Part shown: positions 10,070 through 18,984 of the stretch, piece after piece
Numbering within the stretch: the first letter of the stretch is position 1
Layout of the letters: every line of letters starts with the position of its first letter
Assembly: GCF_027925145.1 (NCBI RefSeq)
Contig: NZ_AP027130.1
Coordinates: forward strand, 1,426,001 to 1,490,000
DNA length: 64,000 nucleotides
Source of the DNA: Thermodesulfomicrobium sp. WS
GTDB taxonomy: Bacteria; Desulfobacterota; Desulfovibrionia; Desulfovibrionales; Desulfomicrobiaceae
Reading direction: 5' to 3'
Position numbers and translations under genes: made by a program
The notes under the pieces: generated by a model
Told to the model about the DNA's origin: nothing
Database searches by the model: none
What the model saw: only the letters and a program-made list of their open reading frames with translations

Positions 10070-10683
10070 TGCTGGAAAAGCTGATCGTGTTTGTCGAGGA
10101 ATACTCGATGGAAACGGCGTTGGAGCAACTGCTGCCCAAATTGCTCGGGGAGATCGAATTTCAGATTGTCCGCTTTCAGTGCAAGAACGACCTGCTCCAG
10201 CACGCACCTGATCGCCTCAAAGCTTATGCCGCCTGGTTGCCTGATACGTGGCGCATTCTGGTGCTGGTAGATAGAGATGACGATGATTGCGCAGATCTGA
10301 AGGCGCGGCTGGAGCAGATGGCTGCAGCAGCAGGCTTATTGACCAAGACGAAAGCCGGGCAGGGTCAGCGCTTCCAGGTCGTCAATCGCATTGCCATCGA
10401 GGAGCTTGAAGCCTGGTTTTTTGGTGACTGGACAGCCGTGCAGGCCGCCTACCCCCGGGTACCGGCTACCGTTCCACAGAAAGCGGGTTTTCGCGATCCC
10501 GACGCGATTGCGGGCGGCACCTGGGAAGCGCTGGAACGCATCCTCAAGAAGGCCGGCTATTTCAGTACAGGCTTACGCAAATTGGAATGCGCACGCGCTG
10601 TGGCTGCGCACATGGAACCGGCGCGAAACAGCTCGAAAAGTTTCAAGAAATTTTGCAGCGCTGTTACGGCGGCAATGGCGTGA
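10069..10683 (+). CDS. DUF4276 (TOPRIM-like) protein, partner of the ATPase
   Basis: Protein of 204 aa that I assign to DUF4276, a family with a TOPRIM-like fold. An acidic FVEEYSMETALE lies near residues 8-19, an acidic cluster VDRDDDD near 68-74, and the family-typical EELEAWFFGD near 111-120. TOPRIM proteins cut or nick nucleic acid using such acidic residues. Together with the upstream ATPase it probably forms a two-gene effector: sensor or regulator plus nuclease. It overlaps the ATPase by one base and ends 9 bases before pglZ, so it is transcribed with BREX. Nuclease activity is inference; the family call rests on motifs only. Confidence 0.75.
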   Translation: MLEKLIVFVEEYSMETALEQLLPKLLGEIEFQIVRFQCKNDLLQHAPDRLKAYAAWLPDTWRILVLVDRDDDDCADLKARLEQMAAAAGLLTKTKAGQGQRFQVVNRIAIEELEAWFFGDWTAVQAAYPRVPATVPQKAGFRDPDAIAGGTWEALERILKKAGYFSTGLRKLECARAVAAHMEPARNSSKSFKKFCSAVTAAMA

Positions 10684-10692
10684 GGTAAATGA

Positions 10693-13230
10693 ATGACGAT
10701 TGCCGAATTCATTCGAGAAAGCGTGCTGCGGCCGCGCCTGAAGCAAGCGGGCGCCCTGGTGGTGTACGACGCTGACAGGCGCTACCGTGAGCTGTGTCTT
10801 GATCTGGCCTCCGACACGGTGCGGGTGGTGGATGCCTCGATCAGCAGCATCGAAAGCCGTGAGGCAGCACTGCTGGCGCTGCGTGAGATGGGGCAGCCCC
10901 AGGCCCCGCTGGGAGGGGTGCTGATCTACGTGCCTGCCAAGCGCCCGGAAACCGACGAGCAGAAGCAAGTCGATCCATTCGCCCTGTACGCCGTATGTGG
11001 CGCAGTGTTCCCGCAAGACGATGGCGACGAGTACTTGAGCCTGTGTCTGCGTGCCAAGCCGGATCATGCGACCGAGATTCGGCGGTTGTTTGCCGACAAT
11101 CCCCAGGGGCCGACCTTTGCCGTGATCGATGCGATTGGCGGCGGTGTGAGCTGGCCGCAGCTGCGCGCCACGTTGCGGGTGGAGTCCGCGCGCGAGATTT
11201 TGACCGCACTGCTCGCCCCGAGCACCAGCCAATCCGAGGCACTTAAAGGGCAGGAAGGCTGGGTGCAGGAGGCGCGGGATTTTCTTCGCGCTACCTTGGG
11301 CCTGAACCTGAAGACGCGCGGCAAGACCTGGTCTGCCCTGGCGGATGAACTGTGGCGCTACGTGCTGTTCAGCGAGTTCGTATTTGATCTGCCCGTGGCG
11401 CTGCCAGACACCCTGAAGGGGGTGCCGCACGCGCCGATGGAAGCCAGACCCATCGTCGAGGATGTGTGCGACCGTCTGCGTAGCGATCCGAAGTCACGCG
11501 CGGCGTACATCGAGCGCGCCGAGGCCATCGAGGCGGAACTCAACCTGCCCGATCTGTGCGCTGCAATCGAAGACCTGGGTGAGCGCGACACCTTCCCCTT
11601 CGAGGAGCGGACCTTCCTGCGCACGGCGATCAAGGGGATCGTCAGCGGGGACACCGATGCCACGCGCCGTGTGTTGACCCGCCACAAGAGTTCGGTGTGG
11701 CTTGGCAAGGGCGAAAGCCAGGCCCAATGGGAGTTGGTGCGCTCGGCCTTGCGCCTCGTCGAGGCCTGTGACGATTTTGAGCGCCAGTTGCCGGATCACG
11801 CCCGATCGCAAGCGGAACTGATCGACTTTTACGTGGGCAGCCTGCGTGAAGCCGATCGCTTGCAGCGCGAGTTTGAGCAAGCCGCGGGCGACTTCCTCGA
11901 CCCACATGGCTTGATGCATGAGGTGATCAATCAGGCACGGGCCCGCTACCGGCGTTTGGCGGAGAAGGTGCAAGGTGTGTTCGTGAAACACATCGAGACC
12001 GCTGGTTGGCCGCCGACCGGGCGGCTGGCCAACGTCGATGTCTTTGATCGTCTGGTGGCGGAGCGCCTCAAGGAGAGTGGGCGCAAAGTGGCCTATCTGA
12101 TGGTGGACGCCCTGCGTTACGAGTTGGGCGTGGTCCTCGAAAAACTGCTGGCAGAGGACGGTCCCGTCGAACTGCAAGCGGCCTATGCGCAGCTACCCAC
12201 CATCACCCCAGTGGGCATGGCGAGCTTGCTGCCGGACGCTCGCACGGGGCTGACCCTTTCGCTGGAGAATGATGTCCTGGTGCCTAAGCTAGCAGGGGCG
12301 CCGGTGAGCAACGTCCAACAGCGCATGAATGTGCTGGCCAAGCGCTATGGCGATCGGTTCGCGGAAATGCGGTTGGATGACTTTGTTCGCGGCAAACCAA
12401 AGATCGCAGACACCGTCGATCTGCTGGTGCTGCGCTCCACGGAAATCGACAGTCAACTCGAAAGCACCCACGAGACGACGCTCGGCCTGATCCCGGGCAC
12501 GCTCAAGCTGATCCGCGTGGCGCTGCATAAGCTGCGTGGCATGGGCTTCAAAGAGGCAATCATCGTGACCGACCATGGCTTCTTCTTGAACGCACAACCA
12601 GAGTCTGGCGATGTGTGCGTGAAACCTCAGGGGAAATGGCCGGTGAATGCCCATGACCGCATGATGCTCGGCGACGGCACAGCGGATGGTCACAGCTTGG
12701 TGGTGAGTGCCGAGAAGGTCGGCATCCGCGGTGACTTTGCTCAAGTGGCCATGCCCCGCAGCATGGCGCCGTATCGGGCAGGGCATCTTTATTTCCACGG
12801 CGGAGCATCCCTGGTCGAGGCGGTCGTGCCGGTGCTGGTGGCGCGCCTCGATACCGCCTCTCACGATGAGCAGCGAAAGGTGCTGGTCAAGCTGAGCTAC
12901 AAGAACGGCGCCAAGCGCATCACGACGCGGCTACCGGTGATCGAGGTGGCGCTGGTCTCTGAGGACATGTTCTCGCAAGACGTGAGCCTGGAGATCTTGC
13001 TGGAAGCGCAAGACAGCAAGGGCAATGTGGTCGGCGAGCCGCGCCCAGGTGGGGATGTGAACCCCGCCACACGGACGGTCACCTTGATGCCGGGCCAGCG
13101 CAAGCAGATTGCTCTGCGCATGGACGACGAGTTCCGAGGCAAGTTCTCGGTCAAGGCGCTCAACCCGACGACGCTGGCGCTGGCGTCGAAGGGCAGTGAA
13201 CTGGCGCTCGAAACCGATTACACGGAGTGA
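10693..13230 (+). CDS. pglZ: BREX alkaline-phosphatase-like protein PglZ (BrxZ)
   Basis: BREX core protein of 845 aa with a PglZ domain (alkaline phosphatase superfamily). Around residues 469-478 the segment AYLMVDALRY carries the conserved Asp expected at the metal site, and IIVTDHGFFL near residues 622-631 has the Asp-His pair of this superfamily. PglZ is the signature gene used to define BREX. The N-terminal region (residues 1-180) is the less conserved helical part, and the C-terminal region from about 720 onward has a beta-rich domain. A GAGGT just before the start serves as ribosome binding site. The stop codon is 5 bases before the brxL start. Confidence 0.93.
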   Translation: MTIAEFIRESVLRPRLKQAGALVVYDADRRYRELCLDLASDTVRVVDASISSIESREAALLALREMGQPQAPLGGVLIYVPAKRPETDEQKQVDPFALYAVCGAVFPQDDGDEYLSLCLRAKPDHATEIRRLFADNPQGPTFAVIDAIGGGVSWPQLRATLRVESAREILTALLAPSTSQSEALKGQEGWVQEARDFLRATLGLNLKTRGKTWSALADELWRYVLFSEFVFDLPVALPDTLKGVPHAPMEARPIVEDVCDRLRSDPKSRAAYIERAEAIEAELNLPDLCAAIEDLGERDTFPFEERTFLRTAIKGIVSGDTDATRRVLTRHKSSVWLGKGESQAQWELVRSALRLVEACDDFERQLPDHARSQAELIDFYVGSLREADRLQREFEQAAGDFLDPHGLMHEVINQARARYRRLAEKVQGVFVKHIETAGWPPTGRLANVDVFDRLVAERLKESGRKVAYLMVDALRYELGVVLEKLLAEDGPVELQAAYAQLPTITPVGMASLLPDARTGLTLSLENDVLVPKLAGAPVSNVQQRMNVLAKRYGDRFAEMRLDDFVRGKPKIADTVDLLVLRSTEIDSQLESTHETTLGLIPGTLKLIRVALHKLRGMGFKEAIIVTDHGFFLNAQPESGDVCVKPQGKWPVNAHDRMMLGDGTADGHSLVVSAEKVGIRGDFAQVAMPRSMAPYRAGHLYFHGGASLVEAVVPVLVARLDTASHDEQRKVLVKLSYKNGAKRITTRLPVIEVALVSEDMFSQDVSLEILLEAQDSKGNVVGEPRPGGDVNPATRTVTLMPGQRKQIALRMDDEFRGKFSVKALNPTTLALASKGSELALETDYTE

Positions 13231-13235
13231 GCCTG

Positions 13236-15332
13236 ATGGACGAACTCGACAAGAAACTGAACGAGACCTTCGACGGCAAGGTACTGCGCAAGGACCTGCT
13301 GCACCGAATCAAGAAGGGCACCAACGTCCCAACCTTCGTGCTGGAATTTTTGTTGGCCAGGTTTTGTGCTAGTAATGACGATGCAGAAATCCAGGCCGGT
13401 TTAGAGGCCGTGCTGGCAACCTTGCAGGACAACTATGTGCGGCCAGATGAGGCCAATGCTGCCCAATCCAAGGTGGCCACCAAGGGCAAGCACCGCTTCA
13501 TCGACAAGGTGCATGTGCGCTATGTCGAGAAGGAGAAACGTCATTGGGCGGCGCTCGAAAACTTCAATTCCCAGCGCATCGCCATTGGCGAAAAGTTCTA
13601 CCGCGACAACGATCGCTTGCTGGAGGGGGGCATTTGGGCGGAAGTGACTCTGGCACACAACGACATTGAAGAAGATGACTACGCGTTTTACATCGAAGAC
13701 CTGCGGCCGATCCAGCTGACACGTTTTGACTTCGACCATTATGCAGAGGGGCGTAGAGCGTTCACGCGTAATGAGTGGCTCGATGTGGTGTTACGGTCAG
13801 TGGGCCTGGAACCCGGCAAACTCACGCATCGGGTCAAGCTTCACTTCATCGCGAGGCTGGCCGCATTGGTGGAGCCCAACTACAACGTCATCGAGTTGGG
13901 CCCGCGCGGCACAGGCAAGTCTTATTTCTTCAGCGAGTTTTCTCCCTATGCCACGCTGGTTTCGGGCGGCCAGGCGACCAAGGCGACCCTTTTTTACAAT
14001 AACGCGCGGCGCAAGGTCGGTTTGGTCGGTTACTGGGATGTGGTGGCATTCGATGAGGTGGCGGGAATCAAGGTGCGGGACCCCGATACCATCCAGATCA
14101 TGAAGGATTACATGGCCAATGGCCGTTTCTCGCGCGGTGTCGAAGTGATCGCCGATGCCAGTCTGAGTTTTGTGGGCAATATCGATCTTTCCGTGCAGCA
14201 GGTGGTGAATTCCGATCAGCATGACCTGTTCCAGCCCCTTCCTCCCGAACTCGATTTGGCGGTTATGGATCGCTTCGCCGCGTATATCCCAGGTTGGGAG
14301 ATGCCCAAGAACAGCAGCGAATTCCTGACCAGCCACTACGGGTTCATCACCGATTACTTGGCCGAGGCCTTCCACTACCAGTTCAAACATACGAACCGCT
14401 ACGAAGAAGTGAGCAAGCGCATTCGACTCGGCAAATCCATCGAGGGGCGCGACGAGAAAGGAATCAAAAAGACTGTCTGCGCATTCTTGAAGATTCTGCA
14501 TCCAGATGGGCCACCGACCGACGAGGAGTTTGAAGAATATGTGGCCTATGCCACCGAGTGCCGCCGCCGCGTCAAGGAGCAGATGAACAAGCGCAAGCCG
14601 GATGACGAGTTCGCGCGCATCAACCTATCCTACTTCAAGGCTAATGGCGAAGAAGTGGTGGTTTTCTGCCCGGAATCGAAGGATGCGCCCGCGACGCAAG
14701 AGCCGACGCGTCGGCGTTTGCATCAGAAGGATGGGCAGCCTGCAGAGGTGGTTGGCGTGCAGTCGTCGGCGCAACCGGCGGCGGCTACTACGGCATCTCT
14801 GGCAGTACCGACAACGGTATCACCAGCCTCAACTTTGACTGCGGAGGGGCAGGCATCCATTGAGCAAAAAGAGCAACACTTCACCATCCTCTACGGCGAT
14901 ACCGGCTACAGCTATGAGTCGATCTTCGGCCCCTACCTACAGGGTGCGAAGTCTGTTGTGGTCGAAGATCCCTACATCCGGCTGCCACACCAGATTCAGA
15001 ACTTTGTCCGCTTCTGCGAAACCGTGCTGAGGGCGGGAACGGTGAGGAAGATCAGTTTGATCACCAGCTACGACGACAAGACCCAGTTGGCCGAAATCGC
15101 CGAGAAACTTGATGAGTTGAAGGAAAGTTTGCTGGAATGGGATGTCGAGCTGGAAGTGAAGCTGAACCCGAACATGCACGACCGAGAGATTCGCATCGAC
15201 AACGGCTGGGTGATCAAGATTGGCCGAGGGCTGGACTTCTATCAAAAACCCGGGGGTTGGTTTGAGGTAGGCGCGAACGATCTGAGCTTGCGCAAGTGCT
15301 TGGAAACGAAGGTGGATATTTTTCGCCTCTAG
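13236..15332 (+). CDS. brxL: BREX Lon-like ATPase BrxL with MIT_C-like C-terminus
   Basis: Last BREX gene, 698 aa. Residues 1-200 match the BrxL N-terminal region. The AAA core has Walker A ELGPRGTGKSYFF near residue 221 and Walker B WDVVAFDEVAG near residue 268. After an Ala/Thr-rich linker (about residues 485-545), the C-terminus is not a recognisable Lon serine/lysine protease domain. The stretch HFTILYGDTGYSYESIF followed by VVVEDPYIRLPHQIQNFVRF resembles the MIT_C phospholipase-D-like domain first known from MITD1. BrxL forms rings on DNA and is needed for phage exclusion in some type I systems. The ATG at 13236 is preferred over the GTG at 13227 because GGAG at 13224-13227 is 8 bases upstream. 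Confidence 0.88.
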   Translation: MDELDKKLNETFDGKVLRKDLLHRIKKGTNVPTFVLEFLLARFCASNDDAEIQAGLEAVLATLQDNYVRPDEANAAQSKVATKGKHRFIDKVHVRYVEKEKRHWAALENFNSQRIAIGEKFYRDNDRLLEGGIWAEVTLAHNDIEEDDYAFYIEDLRPIQLTRFDFDHYAEGRRAFTRNEWLDVVLRSVGLEPGKLTHRVKLHFIARLAALVEPNYNVIELGPRGTGKSYFFSEFSPYATLVSGGQATKATLFYNNARRKVGLVGYWDVVAFDEVAGIKVRDPDTIQIMKDYMANGRFSRGVEVIADASLSFVGNIDLSVQQVVNSDQHDLFQPLPPELDLAVMDRFAAYIPGWEMPKNSSEFLTSHYGFITDYLAEAFHYQFKHTNRYEEVSKRIRLGKSIEGRDEKGIKKTVCAFLKILHPDGPPTDEEFEEYVAYATECRRRVKEQMNKRKPDDEFARINLSYFKANGEEVVVFCPESKDAPATQEPTRRRLHQKDGQPAEVVGVQSSAQPAAATTASLAVPTTVSPASTLTAEGQASIEQKEQHFTILYGDTGYSYESIFGPYLQGAKSVVVEDPYIRLPHQIQNFVRFCETVLRAGTVRKISLITSYDDKTQLAEIAEKLDELKESLLEWDVELEVKLNPNMHDREIRIDNGWVIKIGRGLDFYQKPGGWFEVGANDLSLRKCLETKVDIFRL

Positions 15333-15356
15333 CTTGCGCATTGCGTGCCACTAGAC

Positions 15357-15383
15357 GGCCAGCCATGGTCTCCATGGCCGGCC
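15357..15383. other. Strong hairpin 25 bases after brxL
   Basis: Two 12-base arms (15357-15368 and 15372-15383) pair at 11 of 12 positions around a 3-base loop. No T-run follows, so it is a poor intrinsic terminator, though it may stabilise the end of the BREX mRNA. It lies in the 240-base stretch between brxL and the nrfA remnant, where no gene is recognised on either strand. Confidence 0.5.
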
Positions 15384-15572
15384 TCGACTTCATACCGATG
15401 TCGTTGGCCGACACAATGGGTTTGCCATTGTCACCACTGATGGTAAATGTCCGCAAGACACCGGTTTGCCCACTGCGCCAATGAGAGTGAGACACCTGCC
15501 CATTGAGAAATGAGTGTAGGGCGGGTAGGGAAAGGCATGTATATTATGTCATGGATTCAGAAGCGTGACTGA

Positions 15573-15974
15573 GGCGCAGGGATTGGCCCTAAACCGGCAG
15601 ATTACGATCAACTCCTCGTCCAGGCTCGGGAGTTGTGCCGCAAGGGGCAGTTCTTCTGGGATTATGTGTCGGCGGAAAATAGTGTTGGTTTTCACAATCC
15701 GGCCAAGGCTCTACGTACTCTGGCGCAATCCCAGCAATATAGCCAGCAGGCTGTGGAGTTAGCTATGAAGGCTGCAGACTTCACTACTGCTGAGATTCTT
15801 GCCAAAGACATCAAGACGCTTGTGCCGCCTATTTTGGAGCATAGCCGCAAACTCCAGATGGATCCGCGGCATTTGGAGAGTCATCCGTGGCTCCGCTACC
15901 TCAAACCATTGCCTCAGGCCGCCCAAGTGTGGGACGAGAACCGTCGACTTATTGCGAAACCTGCGGCGCAGTGA
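15573..15974 (+). pseudogene. nrfA: nrfA 3' remnant (cytochrome c nitrite reductase, C-terminal quarter)
   Basis: About 133 codons in frame from just after a TGA at 15570-15572 to the stop at 15972-15974. The translation contains WDYVSAENSVGFHNPAKAL and then VPPILEHSRKLQ, which fit the C-terminal helical part of Desulfovibrio-type NrfA, the pentahaem nitrite reductase that makes ammonium. All haem-binding CxxCH/CxxCK motifs, the signal peptide and the start codon are missing. The remnant keeps the native terminator downstream (15983-16017). The simplest reading is that acquisition of the BREX island, or a deletion linked to it, removed the first three quarters of nrfA. No function is expected from the remnant. 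Confidence 0.85.
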
Positions 15975-15982
15975 TGGTTTAT

Positions 15983-16017
15983 GGGGATCGCCGATGCCCG
16001 GCGGCGATCCCCTTTTT
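15983..16017 (+). terminator. Intrinsic terminator of nrfA
   Basis: Perfect 11-bp stem (15983-15993 with 16002-16012), 8-base loop and five T immediately after. It lies 8 bases past the nrfA stop and just before the end of the converging P-type ATPase gene. Confidence 0.88.
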
Positions 16018-16022
16018 GCGTC

Positions 16023-18722
16023 CTACATTGCCTTGGGGGCCCGCAGGCGTTTTTCCCATTCCACGATCAAGTACGCCGCAAGGCCGATGGCCACGGTTTT
16101 GATCCACGGCAAAACCCCTACGGGGGCAGTGGAGAAGGCATGGTGCATCAGCGGCACGTACGTGAAGGCCACTTGGAGGACGACCATGATGGACGCACCC
16201 AAGAGGACCCAGGGATTGGAGAAAAATCCCAAGGCAAAGGGCGAGCGGGAAAAGGAGCGGCTGTTGAACAGGTAAAAGGTCTCCACCAAGACAAAGGCGT
16301 TGACCGCCACGGTGCGGGCTTGGGCCTCATCACCAGTACTTGCAAGCTCCCACGCAAAAAGCCCGAAGGCCGTCACGAGCAGGATGCCTCCCACCATGAA
16401 GATACGGATGACCAGTTCCGTATCCAAGATGGGTTGGTCAGGACGGCGGGGAGGGCGCTCCATGATGCCCGGTTCTTTGGGCTCAAAGGCGAGCATGAGC
16501 CCCAGACACACCGCTGTGGTCATGTTGATCCAGAGGATCTGCACCGGCAAAATAGGGAGGGTGGTCCCCAACAGCACTGCCGCCAGGATGACCAGCCCTT
16601 CGCCGACGTTGGTGGGCAAGGTCCAGACGATGAATTTGAGCAGGTTGTCGTAGACGCCGCGGCCTTCTTCCACGGCGGCTTTGATGGTAGCGAAGTTGTC
16701 GTCGGTAAGAACCATGTCCGCGGCCTCTTTGGCTGCCTCGGTGCCCCCTTTGCCCATGGCGATGCCGATGTCCGCCTGCTTGAGGGCCGGGGCATCGTTC
16801 ACGCCGTCGCCGGTCATGGCCACCACTTCACCCTGGTGTTGCAGGGCCATGACGAGGCGCAATTTCTGCTCCGGCGCCACGCGGGCGAATACTGCCGTCT
16901 CGCTGGCGCGTTTCATGAGCTCGGCGTCGGACATGGCGGCGAGCTCGGCGCCGGAGAGCACCTGACACGTCGGCTTTCCAGGACAGGTCTCGATGCCCAG
17001 ACCCAACTGGACACCGATGGCGGCGGCCGTGACCGCGTGATCGCCGGTGATCATTTTGACACGGATTCCGGCGCGTTGGCAGGCGGCCACGGCGGCGATG
17101 GCCTCAGGCCGGGGCGGGTCCATCATGGCTTCGAGGCCGAGGAAGACGAGACCTTCGGTGAGATGGTCGTGGGTGAGCTGGGTGGTTTCCCGAGGCAGTT
17201 CTTTGAAGGCCACGGCGAGCACCCGCAGGCCATCGAGCCCCATCTCTTCGACGACGCGGCGCACGTGTTCGGCATCCAGGGGTCCGATGCCCCCATCGGC
17301 GACCATGGCCGCACTGGCCCGGGAAAGAAGCGCTTCCACCGAGCCCTTGAACAGCACCAGCCGTGACGTGCCTTCTCTTTGATCGTGGAGGGTGGCCATG
17401 TATTGGTGTTCGGACTCAAAAGGCAGGGTGTCCACGCGGGGAAAATCCCTGGCCTCGGCGGCCGGATCAAGGCCGGCCTTGAGCGCGGCCACAATCAGGG
17501 CCGCTTCCGTAGGATCTCCGGTGACGCGCTCGTCGGTTTCGGTAAAGGTGATGCGGGTGTCGTTGCACAGGAGCCCGCCGCGAGCTGTCCGCAATAGCGC
17601 CTGATTGTCGGCCTCAAATCCTTCAATGTGGCCGTGGGGGCGATACCCGGTGCCCGTGACGGAGTAGGCTCGGCCAGCAGCGAAGATGCGGGTCACCGTC
17701 ATCTGGTTTTGGGTAAGGGTGCCCGTCTTGTCCGAGCAGATGACCGTGGCTCCACCAAGGGTCTCCACAGCCGGAAGCTTCCGGATGATGGCCCCGCGAG
17801 CGGCCATACGGGAGACCCCCATGGCGAGGATGACGGTCACCGCTGCAGGCAGGCCCTCGGGAATGGCGGCCACCGCCAGGGCCACGGCGGCGAGAAAGGT
17901 GTCGGCGGCAGGTTGGCCGCGCAGGAGCCCGGCCACGAAAGTCAGCGCTGCCAACGCGATGATCGCCCACAGGAGCATGTGGCTGAAGCGGGCGATCTTG
18001 CGGGTCAGCGGCGTGGCCAACTCGTCGGCTTCGGCCACCATGGTGGAAATTCGTCCGATCTCCGTGGCGTCGCCGGTGGATACCACCACTCCCGTGGCCT
18101 GGCCATAGGTCACCAGGGTGGAGGCGTAAGCCATGTTGCGGCGATCCGCCAAAACGATATCCCGGGGAAGCGCATCCACCTGCTTGCCCACGGCCACGGA
18201 TTCGCCGGTGAGGGCGGACTCGTCCACCCGCAGGTCTTTCACTTCCACAAGGCGCAGATCCGCCGGCACCTTGTCCCCGGAGCGCAGGATGACCACGTCT
18301 CCCGGCACCAGGTCTTCGGCGGACAGCCGCACCACCTCGCCGTCGCGCCGCACCACGGCCTCGGTCACCATGGAGGTGGCAAGGGCCTCCAGGGCGCTTA
18401 TGGCCTTGGCTTCTTGAATATAGCCCACCACGGCGTTGACGAGCACCACACCCAGGATGACCGAGGCATCCACCCATTCTCCAAGGCCTATGGTCACCAC
18501 GGCGGATATGAGGAGAATATACACCAAGGGCTGATGGAATTGGAGGAGGAAACGCTCCAATTTGGTCTTGCCCTTGCGGATGGTGAGGCGGTTGGGGCCG
18601 AATTGCTCCCGGCGGCGTTCGGCCTGAAGCGGAGCGAGCCCCTTGGCAGGGTCCACTTGCAGGAGGTCAAGCACCTCCTCGACGGGCAAATGGTGCCATA
18701 TCTTGGCGAGCGAAAAATCCAT
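16023..18722 (-). CDS. P2-type cation-transporting ATPase
   Basis: Membrane pump of 899 aa, full length for a P2A-like ATPase (PacL/Ca-ATPase group). It has an N-terminal cation-ATPase domain, the phosphatase loop [11 protein letters not shown]4 [11 protein letters not shown], the phosphorylation site [12 protein letters not shown], and the hinge [16 protein letters not shown]. The aspartate of DKTGT is phosphorylated by ATP to drive cation transport across the inner membrane. In TM6 the segment [11 protein letters not shown] replaces the WVNLVTDGLP of animal Ca-ATPase, so the second calcium-binding aspartate is missing and the ion is uncertain. A clear AGGAGG precedes the start. The gene stands alone and converges on the nrfA remnant. 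Confidence 0.92.
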   Translation of the reverse strand: MDFSLAKIWHHLPVEEVLDLLQVDPAKGLAPLQAERRREQFGPNRLTIRKGKTKLERFLLQFHQPLVYILLISAVVTIGLGEWVDASVILGVVLVNAVVGYIQEAKAISALEALATSMVTEAVVRRDGEVVRLSAEDLVPGDVVILRSGDKVPADLRLVEVKDLRVDESALTGESVAVGKQVDALPRDIVLADRRNMAYASTLVTYGQATGVVVSTGDATEIGRISTMVAEADELATPLTRKIARFSHMLLWAIIALAALTFVAGLLRGQPAADTFLAAVALAVAAIPEGLPAAVTVILAMGVSRMAARGAIIRKLPAVETLGGATVICSDKTGTLTQNQMTVTRIFAAGRAYSVTGTGYRPHGHIEGFEADNQALLRTARGGLLCNDTRITFTETDERVTGDPTEAALIVAALKAGLDPAAEARDFPRVDTLPFESEHQYMATLHDQREGTSRLVLFKGSVEALLSRASAAMVADGGIGPLDAEHVRRVVEEMGLDGLRVLAVAFKELPRETTQLTHDHLTEGLVFLGLEAMMDPPRPEAIAAVAACQRAGIRVKMITGDHAVTAAAIGVQLGLGIETCPGKPTCQVLSGAELAAMSDAELMKRASETAVFARVAPEQKLRLVMALQHQGEVVAMTGDGVNDAPALKQADIGIAMGKGGTEAAKEAADMVLTDDNFATIKAAVEEGRGVYDNLLKFIVWTLPTNVGEGLVILAAVLLGTTLPILPVQILWINMTTAVCLGLMLAFEPKEPGIMERPPRRPDQPILDTELVIRIFMVGGILLVTAFGLFAWELASTGDEAQARTVAVNAFVLVETFYLFNSRSFSRSPFALGFFSNPWVLLGASIMVVLQVAFTYVPLMHHAFSTAPVGVLPWIKTVAIGLAAYLIVEWEKRLRAPKAM

Positions 18723-18984
18723 GCGTTCCTCCTTGGGGAAGTCGATGCACAGGGGATATCATCTGCCTTACACGGAATCTTCGTTTGAAGGCAAGAGAGC
18801 GAGGGCAATGGATTTTGATTGGGCATGAGGCTGGTGGCACACAGGGGTTTCTGAAAAAAAGGAAGATTCGATCCGGAAAACAAGACCGCTCGTTTGGAGA
18901 AAAACGCCTTGCCCTGAGATGCCTTTTGGCGTTACGAGAACGTGACGGATTGGTGGTGCAAAGGTTTTTTCCTTGGAGGTGGCT

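Noticed and set aside
15214-15495. A 93-codon minus-strand open frame across the brxL end and junction
   Set aside because: It overlaps brxL antisense, matches no family I know, and lacks a ribosome binding site.
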